DNA from: Streptomyces sp.
GTDB lineage: Bacteria; Actinomycetota; Actinomycetes; Streptomycetales; Streptomycetaceae
NCBI RefSeq assembly: GCF_019510245.1
Contig: NZ_JAEKKT010000196.1
Location: 1-33,737, forward strand
Direction: 5' to 3'
Length of the DNA stretch: 33,737 bases
The number at the start of each line of letters is the position of its first letter. Position 1 is the stretch's first letter. A model generated the notes under the pieces. It was not told the DNA's origin and ran no database searches. It worked only from the letters and a program-made list of their open reading frames with translations. Positions 1 to 8,146 of this stretch are shown here, one piece after another. A program made the translations under genes and the position numbers.

Positions 1-154
1 ACCAGGCTCGGTCTACCGAATTCGGGTCCTGGAGGTACTGCTGATAGATCTCGTCGACGAGCCACTCGTTCGGTCCGAACGCGGCTGCGGGGTTCTTGCC
101 CGCTTGGTCTGCGTCGGTGGAGATGCTCGAGTTACTGGGGGACTGTGGCGACAC
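1..154 (-). CDS. kgd: 2-oxoglutarate dehydrogenase/decarboxylase E1-type protein, N-terminal fragment
   Basis: Only the first 51 codons lie in the window; the gene continues past base 1. Reading from GTG at 154, the protein starts with a Ser/Asn-rich stretch and then contains FGPNEWLVDEIYQQYLQ followed by DPNSVDRAW. This is the N-terminus of actinobacterial multifunctional 2-oxoglutarate dehydrogenases (SucA/Kgd), whose short N-terminal helix resembles the E2-binding segment of E1 subunits. The enzyme would oxidatively decarboxylate 2-oxoglutarate in the TCA cycle. The GTG is preceded on its strand by GAGGG about 11 bases upstream; an in-frame GTG 27 bases further upstream is an alternative start. 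Identity rests on recognition of the conserved N-terminus; the catalytic domains are outside the window. Confidence 0.85.
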   Translation of the reverse strand, partial: MSPQSPSNSSISTDADQAGKNPAAAFGPNEWLVDEIYQQYLQDPNSVDRAW

Positions 155-480
155 GGCGGCAACCGCCCTCTTCCGCTTCACAAGGTTATGGACAGCGGAA
201 ATAAAGGCTACGCCCCCAAGACCGCGAAGGTCAGGTCGGGCCGGTTCATCGTCGCGTAAGTCACATCGAAAACTGTGTTTCAGGGCTTGATATGGCGGGA
301 AACAAGCGTGGTTGCGCTGCGAAAGGACTGAACCGGGCATGGCTCCGCCACGCCCGGCGATCACCTCACGCCCAACCGTCGCGCGACGTGCGCGGGGGCC
401 GCACCTGATCACACGTGTCCGGCTGCGCGGACGCCGTGCCGACCACAGGTGGATCTTGAGGCTCCGGATCGAACTTTACG
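155..480. other. Intergenic region upstream of kgd
   Basis: This 326-base stretch lies between the kgd start and the end of the kinase gene. It has a lower-GC patch around 180-300, where the kgd promoter should lie (CATAAC on the minus strand at 184-189 is a possible -10). I cannot assign a -35 with confidence. The short open frames here have no recognisable protein content. Confidence 0.4.
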
Positions 481-1590
481 TCAACTTGGCACGGATGAAA
501 GCCCCGGCAGAGTGACGATAATCCTGCAGCCCCGGTCGGATTCGGCCACACCGATCCGGCCGCCGTGCAGATCCACCGCCCACCGGGCGATCGCCAGGCC
601 CAGCCCGGTGCCGCCGTCGCTGCCGGGACCGTGCGGCCGCCTGACGGCGCCGCGGTTGAAGCGCTCGAACACGCGGTGCCACTCCGAGCGCGGAATGCCG
701 GGACCCTCGTCCAGGACCTCGAGCTCCAGCGACTCCGGCTGCGGCCCGCGTCGCGCCTTCACGGTCACCCGGCCGTGCGCCGGGCTGTGCTTGACCGCGT
801 TGTCGATGAGGTTCGCCACGACCTGGTGGATGCGCTCCGGGTCGGCGTGCGCGGTCAGCTCGGGCGGCGACACGTCGAGGTGCAGATGGACGTCCGTACG
901 CGTGTGGTTCCCGGAGCCCGAGGTCATGCTCGCGCGTGCCCCGGCGACCATGTTGGCCTCCTTGAGGACGCCCGAGAGGTACGGCCACACCTCGAAGCGG
1001 CGCTGTCGCAGGGGTACGACGCCGTTGTCCAGCCGGGACAGGTCCAGCAGGGTCTCCACGAGCCGTCCGAGGCGCTCGGTCTGCTTCAGGGCCGTGCGCA
1101 TCGTCTCGGTGTCCGGCTCGGCGATCCCGTCGACGACGTTCTCCAGGACGGCCCGCAGCCCCGCGATGGGCGTGCGCAGCTCGTGCGAGACGTTCGCGAC
1201 CAGCTCCTTGCGCTGGCGGTCCTGGGCCTCCAGCTCGTCGGCCATGACGTTGATCGTCTCGGCCAGGTCGCCCAGCTCGTCCCGGCGGTTCTCGCGCACC
1301 CGGCGCGTGTAGTCGCCCTGCGATATCGAGCGTGCCACCGCGTTCATGTCGTCCAGCGGCGCGGTCAGCGAATGCGCCACGAACTGGGTTATCAGCAGTG
1401 TGGCGATCATCGAGAAGACCGTGATGAAGCGCAGCTCCGTCTTGGTGTGCACGGCGACGATCGACAGACCGGTGGTGATCAGGACCGAGACGACGACCAG
1501 CGCGCCCAGCTTGGTCTTGATCGAGAACGGGCGTACACCGCCCCAGGGTTCCTCCCCGGGGCCTCTCGGTCCGACCGGCCCGCCGCTCAT
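481..1590 (-). CDS. Two-component sensor histidine kinase with minimal sensor loop
   Basis: This 369-residue membrane kinase should autophosphorylate and pass phosphate to the regulator encoded just upstream. Two hydrophobic segments (about 28-47 and 55-72) are separated by only about seven residues, so there is essentially no extracytoplasmic sensor domain. A HAMP-like linker follows (about 73-125). The H-box ELVANVSHELRTPIAGL has its phosphorylatable His at 136. The ATPase domain has an N-box (NLIDNAVKHSP), a G1 box (DEGPGIP) and a G2 box (GGTGLGLAIARW). The ATG at 1590 overlaps the regulator's stop as ATGA, which fixes the start; the frame stays open further upstream but only inside the regulator gene. 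The topology suggests sensing within the membrane or through a partner protein. The signal is unknown. Confidence 0.93.
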   Translation of the reverse strand: MSGGPVGPRGPGEEPWGGVRPFSIKTKLGALVVVSVLITTGLSIVAVHTKTELRFITVFSMIATLLITQFVAHSLTAPLDDMNAVARSISQGDYTRRVRENRRDELGDLAETINVMADELEAQDRQRKELVANVSHELRTPIAGLRAVLENVVDGIAEPDTETMRTALKQTERLGRLVETLLDLSRLDNGVVPLRQRRFEVWPYLSGVLKEANMVAGARASMTSGSGNHTRTDVHLHLDVSPPELTAHADPERIHQVVANLIDNAVKHSPAHGRVTVKARRGPQPESLELEVLDEGPGIPRSEWHRVFERFNRGAVRRPHGPGSDGGTGLGLAIARWAVDLHGGRIGVAESDRGCRIIVTLPGLSSVPS

Positions 1591-2327
1591 GGCGTCGGTG
1601 TCTCCAGCGCGTAGCCCACACCGTGCACGGTGCGGATCCGCTCCGCGCCGATCTTCCGGCGCAGCGCCTTGATGTGGCTGTCGACGGTGCGGGTGCCGGA
1701 GGCGTCCGCCCAGTCCCACACCTCGGCGAGCAGCTGCTCACGGGAGAGCACCGCGCGCGGGGTGTTCGCCAGGCACACCAGGAGGTCGAACTCGGTGGGG
1801 GTCAGGTGCACGTCCTCGCTGCGCACCCGGACCCGGCGCTGTGCGTGGTCGATCTCCAGCTCGCCGAGGCGCAGGATGCCGGAGCGGGGCGTGGAGGCCG
1901 CGATGGCCGCCCGCTCCACCCGCCGCAGCAGCACGTGCACGCGTGCCGCCAGTTCCCGCATGGAGAACGGCTTGGTCATGTAGTCGTCGGCGCCGACCCC
2001 GAGGCCGACCAGCATGTCGGTCTCGTCGTCCCGCGCGGTGAGCATCAGCACCGGCACCGGCCGGGCGGCCTGCACGCGCCGGCAGACCTCCAGGCCGTCG
2101 AAGCCGGGCAGCATGATGTCGAGGATCAGCAGGTCGGGCTGCCAGGCCTCGGCGGTGTCGACGGCCGCCGGACCGTCGCCCGCTGTTTGCACGAGGAATC
2201 CCTCGGCGCGCAGGCGGGCCGCGATGGCGTCGACGATCGTGGGATCGTCCTCGACGACCAGAACCCGGCGCTGGGCGCCCTGCGTGGCCGTCGCCGTGCC
2301 GTTGTGGGAGGTGTGTGTCTGCTCCAT
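1587..2327 (-). CDS. OmpR/PhoB-family response regulator
   Basis: This 246-residue protein has a receiver domain with acidic pair Asp27/Asp28, phosphoacceptor Asp70 (LLILDIMLPG), Thr97 and Lys119 (MTKPF). A C-terminal OmpR-type winged helix follows, with RTVDSHIKALRRKIG as the recognition region and the usual ending VHGVGYAL. It would bind promoter DNA once phosphorylated by the co-transcribed kinase. The ATG at 2327 is preceded by GGGGCGG. A longer open frame reaches 2690, but it runs into the neighbouring gene and lacks homology-like content before the ATG. About 16 unstructured residues precede the receiver domain. The 110-base gap to 2437 should hold the operon promoter. Confidence 0.95.
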   Translation of the reverse strand: MEQTHTSHNGTATATQGAQRRVLVVEDDPTIVDAIAARLRAEGFLVQTAGDGPAAVDTAEAWQPDLLILDIMLPGFDGLEVCRRVQAARPVPVLMLTARDDETDMLVGLGVGADDYMTKPFSMRELAARVHVLLRRVERAAIAASTPRSGILRLGELEIDHAQRRVRVRSEDVHLTPTEFDLLVCLANTPRAVLSREQLLAEVWDWADASGTRTVDSHIKALRRKIGAERIRTVHGVGYALETPTP

Positions 2328-2437
2328 CGCCCGCCCCTGTGTGCTTTCCGGAACCAGTGGGGTGATCCCATGACTGCGATTGACGCTTGAATGATCCGCG
2401 TCAGGGATGCACATTACGGGGACAGGAGGCGCACTCG

Positions 2438-3136
2438 CTATCCAGGGCGGACGGCAAGGTGAACGACGTCCGGAACGCCCCGGGCAACCGGGATCTCTTC
2501 GGTACGCACCCGTTGGAAACCGGCATTCCACAAGGTTCCCTCGAATTCCGCAGAGGGCTGCGCCGACCATACGGCCAGTACCCCGCCCGGCCTCAACACC
2601 CTTGCGCAGCTTGCGAGTCCGGCCGGTGAGTAGAGCCCTTCGTTGGCCTCGTCGACGGTCCAGCCGGGGCCGTTGTCGATGTCCAGACACAGGGCGTCGA
2701 ACGTGTCCGATGTCTCATTGACGTAAGCGACGAGATCGCTCTCGACGATCACCGTGCGCGGGTCGGCGAACGCGCGGGCGGAGACCGCGGCGAGCGGACC
2801 GTCCCGGTGCCAGCCGATGACCGCCGCCTCCCGCTCCACGACCGTGATCCGTCCCCAGCGGGGGTCCTGTGCGGCTCGGGCGAGCGAGAACCCGACGCCC
2901 AGCCCGCCGATCAGCACCTCAGGCTCGCTCCGTCCGTCCAGCGCCCGGCTCGCGGCGTCCACCAGCAACCGTTCCGAGCGTCCGTCGGAGGTGTCCATCA
3001 GGAAGCAGCCGTTGGCGATGATCTGCAGGAGCCCGCCGTGTCTGCGCAGCACCACCTCGCCGTACGGCCCGTCGCGGCGGTCCAGGACCACAGGGGGGCT
3101 GTCGGGCAGGGAGGCCGAGGTCGTCATGGCTGCCAT
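2438..3136 (-). CDS. Spermidine-synthase-like methyltransferase-fold protein
   Basis: This is a protein of about 232 residues with the Rossmann fold of SAM-dependent methyltransferases and polyamine synthases. Motif I is EVLIGGLGVGFSLA, followed by ITVVERE (motif II acidic end) and DALCLDIDNGPGWTV, then LRPGGVLAVWSA, which resembles the late beta strand of this fold. In spermidine synthases this layout binds decarboxylated SAM, but I cannot confirm polyamine activity, and many actinobacterial members are unassigned. ATG at 3136 is chosen with GGGGCAGG just upstream; ATG at 3127 and GTG at 3163 are alternatives. It lies upstream of the two-component genes on the same strand but is separated by 110 bases, so it may be transcribed independently. 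Confidence 0.8.
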   Translation of the reverse strand: MAAMTTSASLPDSPPVVLDRRDGPYGEVVLRRHGGLLQIIANGCFLMDTSDGRSERLLVDAASRALDGRSEPEVLIGGLGVGFSLARAAQDPRWGRITVVEREAAVIGWHRDGPLAAVSARAFADPRTVIVESDLVAYVNETSDTFDALCLDIDNGPGWTVDEANEGLYSPAGLASCARVLRPGGVLAVWSAQPSAEFEGTLWNAGFQRVRTEEIPVARGVPDVVHLAVRPG

Positions 3137-3381
3137 CCTGCCCCAACAGGGCTTTGCCGCCACCCGAATTACGGGTGTCGGGCAGCCGCACGGGTGTCAC
3201 CCGTTCGAGGGGCCGACCGGCGCTTCGCGCCCGTGGCCGACGGGAAGCGGCTCGTATGGTTCCTCCTGACCCCTCTTGGTTCTTCAGAAAATCCTTTGAA
3301 TCGTCGCCTGGGTGGCCTCGGTCATAGACAGCGACTCGTGGGACGGCGACGGGTGGGGTGAAACGGAAGGAGCGCCTCACC

Positions 3382-4188
3382 GTGGAACGGACCGCGAGGG
3401 CCGCATCGACGCCCACGCCCGAGCCCCTTCCCGTGGGGGACGTCGCCGCCCTCCTCGACGGCGTGCCCCGCCAGCGCGGCCCGCTCGCGGCACCCGCCCC
3501 GAGGACCCCGCGCGCCGCCCGCCACCTGCGCCCCGGGCACCTGCTGCCCTGGCGACTCCTCCCCAGCCCCACCGGCACCCCGGTCACCTTCGCCTACACG
3601 GCCGTCCTGGCCCTCACCTCGCTCTTCGCGAGCTGCGCCAGTCCCCGCCTCCTGTACGCGGTCTACCAGGACTCCAGCACCGACGTCGCGCACCTGCTGC
3701 GCACCCCGGTCTTCGTCCTGCTGGCCAGCGCGCTGTGGATCGCGGGCGGGCTGCTGTCGCCGTACGCGCTCGCCTTCGTGCTCGTCCTGACCGCGCTGGA
3801 GCGGCGGATAGGCGGTGCCCGCGCGATCCTCGTCTTCCTGACGGGCCATGTCCTGGCCACCCTCGCGACCGAGGTCCCGGTCGGCCTCGCGGTCCTGGCC
3901 GGCCACCTCCCCGACACCTCGCTGCACCGCCTCGACTACGGCATCAGCTTCGGCGTGGCCGCCAGCATCGGCGCGCTCTCCGGCCTCCTCGCCCCCTGGC
4001 TGCGCTGGCCGCTGCTCGCCCTGGTCGGCTACAGCCTCGTCACCGACCTCATCGCCTTCCAGGACCCGATGACCAACTGGGGCCACCTGATCTCACTGGG
4101 CATCGGCACCGGGCTCTGGCCGCTGGTACGGCGCTGGCGGCGGGAGCGGGTCCAGGGCCCGGCCGTCGCCGCCCCTGCCGCCCCCTGA
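3382..4188 (+). CDS. Rhomboid-like integral membrane protein
   Basis: This 268-residue protein has a basic, Pro/Ala-rich cytoplasmic N-terminus of about 65 residues and then roughly six hydrophobic segments. The fifth has DYGISFGVAAS, placing a serine (Ser189) in the GxS context of rhomboid intramembrane proteases. The sixth has NWGHLISLGIGTGLWP with His235, matching the Ser/His dyad spacing of the family. A rhomboid-type protease is therefore plausible, though the residue after the serine is Phe rather than the usual Gly or Ala. GTG at 3382 is chosen because GGAAGGAG lies nine bases upstream. An in-frame GTG at 3358 lies before that ribosome site and is unlikely. The upstream gap (3137-3381) is shared with the divergent spermidine-synthase-like gene. 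Confidence 0.75.
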   Translation: MERTARAASTPTPEPLPVGDVAALLDGVPRQRGPLAAPAPRTPRAARHLRPGHLLPWRLLPSPTGTPVTFAYTAVLALTSLFASCASPRLLYAVYQDSSTDVAHLLRTPVFVLLASALWIAGGLLSPYALAFVLVLTALERRIGGARAILVFLTGHVLATLATEVPVGLAVLAGHLPDTSLHRLDYGISFGVAASIGALSGLLAPWLRWPLLALVGYSLVTDLIAFQDPMTNWGHLISLGIGTGLWPLVRRWRRERVQGPAVAAPAAP

Positions 4189-4192
4189 GCGC

Positions 4193-4462
4193 TCAGGCAC
4201 GCCGCGCCGCCGCCGGCCCCTTCGCCAACTCCGGTATCCCGAGAGCCGCTTCCTGCTCCGCCGTGGCGCCGTGCAGGCGGTCGGTGAGCTGGTACGGGTC
4301 GGCGGCCAGGTCGTAGAACCCCCGGAAGAGGACCACGCCGTCGCCCTGGGCGGGCCGGCCCTGCCCGTCGAGGCGGGTCCGGTAGTACTCCTCTTCCTTT
4401 CCCCCGCAACGGTGCCCAGTCCGGACGGCGTTGTCCGGCGGTGCCGGAGCCGCGGGTGCCAC
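4193..4462 (-). pseudogene. Possible C-terminal remnant of a sulfatase
   Basis: The minus-strand frame contains FYDLAADPYQLTDRL followed by a short helical tail and a stop. This resembles the 'LYDLxxDPYEL.N' block near the C-terminus of bacterial arylsulfatases. Upstream in the same and neighbouring frames I find no sulfatase catalytic domain (no C/S-x-P-x-R motif), and the frame soon runs into a dispersed repeat at 4501-4574. I therefore read it as a decayed gene end, probably cut by an old rearrangement. It could also be a chance match in an 89-codon frame. Confidence 0.42.
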
Positions 4463-4500
4463 TCGCCGTAAGGGCGCCGGGCGGTTGCCGGGTGCGGGGT

Positions 4501-4574
4501 CGTCGTGGCTGGTCGCGCAGTTCCTCCCCCAGCCTTCGGCCGGGGGTACCCCCAGCGCCCCTTGAGGGGCGCTT
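4501..4574. repeat. Dispersed intergenic repeat, copy 1, with terminator-like hairpin
   Basis: The copy contains CGTCGTGGCTGGTCGCGCAG followed by a C-rich block. A perfect hairpin with eight-base arms, AGCGCCCC and GGGGCGCT, lies at 4554-4573 with loop TTGA. It abuts the stop codon of the GNAT gene (4574), so it may terminate that transcript. Related copies occur near 8060, 16892, 23287 and 29128. Confidence 0.8.
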
Positions 4575-5377
4575 CAGTCGGCCGGGGTCCAGACGTACGG
4601 GGTCGTTGTCGTCAGTGCTGTGAAGCCGAGCCGCCGGAGAATCGGGGCGCTGTCGTCCGAGGCGTCCACGAGGAGGTAGGGGGCGTTGCGGGCCGCCGCT
4701 CGGGTCGCTCGCAGGACGACCAGGGCGCGGTAGATGCCCTTGCCGCGCCACTCGGCCAGGGTGGAGCCGCCCAGCAGCATGGCGAAGTCCGTGCCGGGGC
4801 GGAAGGCGATCCACGCCGCCGAGACGACCTCGCCGGCGGCCTCGGCGACGTACACCTCGTTGTCGTCGGGGGCGACCGTGAGCCGGCCTCTCAGGTACCC
4901 GGCGATCCACGCCATGTCCTCGCCCCACACCGCCGTCTCCAGCGCGGCGATCCGGTCCAGGTCTGCGTCGGCGGTGACCCGGCGCAGGGTCACGCCCGGG
5001 GGCAGGGCGGGCGCGGCCACGGCCAGATCCGCGACCAGGGCGATCACGACCGTCTCCCGCGGCTCGGGCACGAACCCCGCTGCGCGCAGCCGGTCGGGGA
5101 GGTCCGCCGGGTCGTCGTGCCCGCGCGTCTTCCACTCCACCGCCTCGCCGCGCGCCGCGAAGAAGTCCCGTTGGCGGGCGATCAGCGCGTCCAGTTCCGT
5201 GCCGCGGACCCCGCCCCAGTCGCGGGGCCCGGTCACGAAGCCGCGGTGCTGGCCCACGACCCTGAGGGCGGGGCCGTCCTGTTCGTAGGTGATGCCGGGC
5301 GCGGGGACGGGCTGGACGGCGCGCATCTGGGCGTCGTAGGCGGCCAGCAGGGCCGCGGTGCTGTCGGTGTCGGTCAC
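4574..5377 (-). CDS. GNAT-family N-acetyltransferase
   Basis: This 267-residue protein carries a C-terminal GNAT domain (about 130-267). The acetyl-CoA pyrophosphate-binding motif is seen in TLAEWRGKGIYRALV, and the end PILRRLGFTALTTTTPYVW is the usual last strand-helix-strand. The first 120 residues look like a divergent GNAT-like half, with RETVVIALV linking the two. Such proteins transfer an acetyl group to a small-molecule or protein amine; the substrate is not predictable. The start is GTG at 5377, with only a weak ribosome site upstream. It is divergent from lon, with a 172-base shared region. Confidence 0.85.
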   Translation of the reverse strand: MTDTDSTAALLAAYDAQMRAVQPVPAPGITYEQDGPALRVVGQHRGFVTGPRDWGGVRGTELDALIARQRDFFAARGEAVEWKTRGHDDPADLPDRLRAAGFVPEPRETVVIALVADLAVAAPALPPGVTLRRVTADADLDRIAALETAVWGEDMAWIAGYLRGRLTVAPDDNEVYVAEAAGEVVSAAWIAFRPGTDFAMLLGGSTLAEWRGKGIYRALVVLRATRAAARNAPYLLVDASDDSAPILRRLGFTALTTTTPYVWTPAD

Positions 5378-5458
5378 CGGCCGACCGTACGGGGAATGAG
5401 CCCGCTCCGATCAGCTGTTTTCACCGGCGCGGGACCGTGTTCGGCCAGGTCGGCACTC

Positions 5459-5475
5459 GATCGCTCAGAGCGAAC
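5459..5475. promoter_or_regulatory. ClgR operator-like site upstream of lon
   Basis: The sequence GATCGC-TCAGA-GCGAAC matches the actinobacterial ClgR operator (GTTCGC-N5-GCGAAC) with one mismatch in the left half. ClgR activates clp and lon genes in Streptomyces. The site lies 74 bases before the lon start, upstream of the HspR-type site. Confidence 0.75.
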
Positions 5476-5507
5476 ATATGCATGGGAACATTTCTGGGCT
5501 CGTAAAC

Positions 5508-5528
5508 ATTGAGTCGGCATAACTCAAG
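5508..5528. promoter_or_regulatory. HAIR element (HspR operator) upstream of lon
   Basis: ATTGAGT and ACTCAAG flank a seven-base spacer (CGGCATA). The HspR-associated inverted repeat is CTTGAGT-N7-ACTCAAG, so only the first base differs. HspR represses lon in S. lividans, in agreement with this position 21 bases before the lon ATG. Confidence 0.88.
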
Positions 5529-5549
5529 TTGACTGCCGAAGGGGAGATC

Positions 5550-7976
5550 ATGGTTTCGACGTCCGCATCACTCACCCTCCCTGTGCTGCCGCTCGACGGC
5601 GAGGTTGTGCTGCCCGGGATGGTGGTCCCGCTGGACCTGAAGGACGCTGATGTACGCGCCGCCGTGGAGGCCGCGCAGGCCGCCGCCCGTACCGAGCCCG
5701 GCAAGCCCAAGGTGCTGCTGGTGCCGCGGGTCGACGGGACCTACCCGAGCACCGGTGTGCTCGGCACCGTGGAGCAGGTCGGGCGCCTGGCCGACGGCGA
5801 CCCGGGCGCGCTGATCCGCGGCCGCTACCGGGTGCGCATCGGCGCCGGCACCACCGGCCCGGGCGCGGCCCTGTGGGTGGAGGGCACCCGCATCGACGAG
5901 AACGTCCCGGACCCGGTGCCCGGTCATGTCACCGAACTGGTCAAGGAGTACAAGGCCCTCGCCACCGCCTGGCTGCGCAAGCGCGGCGCCTGGCAGGTCG
6001 TGGACCGGGTGCAGGCCATCGACGACGTCTCCCAGCTCGCCGACAACTCCGGTTACTCGCCCTTCCTGACCACCGACCAGAAGATCGAGCTCCTGGAGAC
6101 CGTCGACGCGGTCGCCCGCCTGAAGCTGGCGACCCAGCAGCTGCGCGACCACCTCGCCGAGCAGGACGTGGCGGAGACCATCGCCAAGGACGTCCAGGAG
6201 GGCGTCGACAAACAGCAGCGCGAGTTCCTGCTCCGCCGTCAGCTGGAGGCGGTCCGCAAGGAGCTGCGCGAGCTGAACGGCGACGCCGCCAAGGACGGTG
6301 AGGAGTCCGACGACTACCGCGCCCGCGTGGAGGCCGCCGACCTGCCGGAGAAGGTCCGCGAGGCCGCCCTCAAGGAGGTCGACAAGCTGGAGCGGTCCAG
6401 CGACCAGTCGCCCGAGGGCTCGTGGATCCGCACCTGGCTGGACACCGTCCTCGAACTGCCGTGGAACGAGCGAACCGATGACACTGGCGCGTACGACATC
6501 CAGGGCGCCAAGGCGGTCCTGGACGCCGAGCACGCCGGCCTGGAGGACGTGAAGGAGCGGATCACCGAGTACCTGGCGGTGCGCAAGCGCCGTAGCGACC
6601 GGGGGCTCGGGGTCATCGGCGGCCGCCGTGGCGGTGCCGTGCTGGCCCTGGTCGGCCCGCCCGGTGTCGGCAAGACCTCGCTCGGTGAGTCGGTCGCGCA
6701 CGCGATGGGCCGCAAGTTCGTCCGGGTCGCCCTCGGCGGCGTCCGGGACGAGGCGGAGATCCGCGGTCACCGCCGTACGTACGTCGGCGCGCTGCCCGGC
6801 CGGATCGTGCGGGCGATCAAGGAGGCCGGTTCGATGAACCCGGTCGTCCTGCTCGACGAGATCGACAAGGTGGGCTCCGACTTCCGCGGCGACCCGGCCG
6901 CGGCCCTGCTCGAAGTCCTCGACCCGGCGCAGAACCACACCTTCCGCGACCACTACCTGGAGGTCGAGCTCGACCTGAGCGACGTGGTGTTCCTCGCCAC
7001 GGCCAACGTGCTCGAAGCGATCCCCGAGGCACTGCTCGACCGTATGGAGCTGGTCCGCCTGGACGGCTACACCGAGGACGAGAAGGTCGTCATCGCCCGT
7101 GACCACCTGCTCCCGCGCCAGCTGGAGCGGGCGGGCCTCGCCGAGGACGAGGTGACCCTCGACGAGAGCGCGCTGCGCAAGCTCGCCGGCGAGTACACGC
7201 GCGAGGCGGGCGTGCGCACCCTGGAACGCTCGATCGCCCGGCTGCTCCGCAAGGTCGCGGCCCAGCACGAACTGGGCCGGCGTGAGCTGCCGTTCACGAT
7301 CCGGGACGAGGACCTGCGGGCCCTGATCGGCCGGCCGCACCACGTGCCCGAGTCCGCCCAGGACCCGGCCGAGCGCCGCACGGCGGTCCCGGGTGTGGCG
7401 ACGGGCCTCGCGGTCACCGGCGCCGGCGGCGACGTCCTCTTCGTCGAGGCGTCGCTGGCCGACCCGGAGACGGGCGCGGCGGGTCTGACCCTCACCGGCC
7501 AGCTGGGTGACGTGATGAAGGAGAGCGCGCAGATCGCCCTGTCGTTCCTCCGCTCGCACGGCGCCGAACTGGAACTGCCGGTCGCCGACCTGAAGGACCG
7601 GGGTGTGCACATCCACTTCCCGGCGGGCGCGGTCCCGAAGGACGGTCCGAGCGCGGGCGTCACGATGACCACGGCCCTGGCGTCCCTGCTCTCCGGCCGC
7701 CTGGTCCGCACGGACGTCGCCATGACCGGCGAGGTCTCGCTGACCGGCCGGGTGCTGCCCATCGGCGGCGTGAAGCAGAAGCTGCTCGCCGCCCAGCGTG
7801 CCGGGGTGACGACCGTCATCATCCCGAAGCGCAACGAGGCCGACCTGGACGACGTCCCGGCCGAGGTGCTGGACAAGCTCGACGTCCACGCCGTCACCGA
7901 CGTCCGCCAGGTCCTGGAGCTGGCGCTGGCGCCCGCCACGAGCGGCGCGGCGCCGGAGGTTCCGGCAGCGGCGTGA
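5550..7976 (+). CDS. lon: ATP-dependent Lon protease
   Basis: This 808-residue cytoplasmic AAA+ protease has the full Lon architecture: an N-terminal LON substrate-binding domain (about 1-200), a helical linker, an AAA+ module with Walker A GPPGVGKTS (Lys375) and Walker B VVLLDEID (about 432-439), and a C-terminal peptidase domain. The Ser701-Lys742 dyad is visible in PKDGPSAGVTM and GGVKQKLLAAQRAG. It degrades misfolded and regulatory proteins. ATG at 5550 is chosen over the in-frame TTG at 5529, since AAGGGGAG precedes it and the TTG overlaps the HAIR-like operator. Regulation by HspR and ClgR is inferred from the two sites upstream. It stands alone and ends in a hairpin at 7995. Confidence 0.98.
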   Translation: MVSTSASLTLPVLPLDGEVVLPGMVVPLDLKDADVRAAVEAAQAAARTEPGKPKVLLVPRVDGTYPSTGVLGTVEQVGRLADGDPGALIRGRYRVRIGAGTTGPGAALWVEGTRIDENVPDPVPGHVTELVKEYKALATAWLRKRGAWQVVDRVQAIDDVSQLADNSGYSPFLTTDQKIELLETVDAVARLKLATQQLRDHLAEQDVAETIAKDVQEGVDKQQREFLLRRQLEAVRKELRELNGDAAKDGEESDDYRARVEAADLPEKVREAALKEVDKLERSSDQSPEGSWIRTWLDTVLELPWNERTDDTGAYDIQGAKAVLDAEHAGLEDVKERITEYLAVRKRRSDRGLGVIGGRRGGAVLALVGPPGVGKTSLGESVAHAMGRKFVRVALGGVRDEAEIRGHRRTYVGALPGRIVRAIKEAGSMNPVVLLDEIDKVGSDFRGDPAAALLEVLDPAQNHTFRDHYLEVELDLSDVVFLATANVLEAIPEALLDRMELVRLDGYTEDEKVVIARDHLLPRQLERAGLAEDEVTLDESALRKLAGEYTREAGVRTLERSIARLLRKVAAQHELGRRELPFTIRDEDLRALIGRPHHVPESAQDPAERRTAVPGVATGLAVTGAGGDVLFVEASLADPETGAAGLTLTGQLGDVMKESAQIALSFLRSHGAELELPVADLKDRGVHIHFPAGAVPKDGPSAGVTMTTALASLLSGRLVRTDVAMTGEVSLTGRVLPIGGVKQKLLAAQRAGVTTVIIPKRNEADLDDVPAEVLDKLDVHAVTDVRQVLELALAPATSGAAPEVPAAA

Positions 7977-7994
7977 CGGACGCTGCCGGATGCA

Positions 7995-8029
7995 GAGGGC
8001 CCGGGTCCCCGCGAGGGGCACGGGCCCTC
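7995..8029 (+). terminator. Hairpin after lon
   Basis: A long GC-rich inverted repeat (GAGGGCCCGGGTCCCC and AGGGGCACGGGCCCTC, loop GCG, one small mismatch region) starts 18 bases after the lon stop. It lacks a T-tract, as is common in Streptomyces. Confidence 0.75.
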
Positions 8030-8059
8030 GCCCTGTGCGCCGCCATGCGTCCGCGAGGC

Positions 8060-8132
8060 CGTCGTGGCTGGTCGCGCCCACGCGGCGGAGCCGCATGCCG
8101 ACAGGGCCCCGCGCCCCTTCGGGACGCTGGGG
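8060..8132. repeat. Dispersed intergenic repeat, copy 2 (diverged)
   Basis: GTCGTGGCTGGTCGCGCCCA and later CCCCGCGCCCCTTCGGGACG correspond to the blocks of the other copies, with a different middle. It lies between the convergent lon and muramidase genes. Confidence 0.65.
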
Positions 8133-8146
8133 ATCGCCCGATCCGC

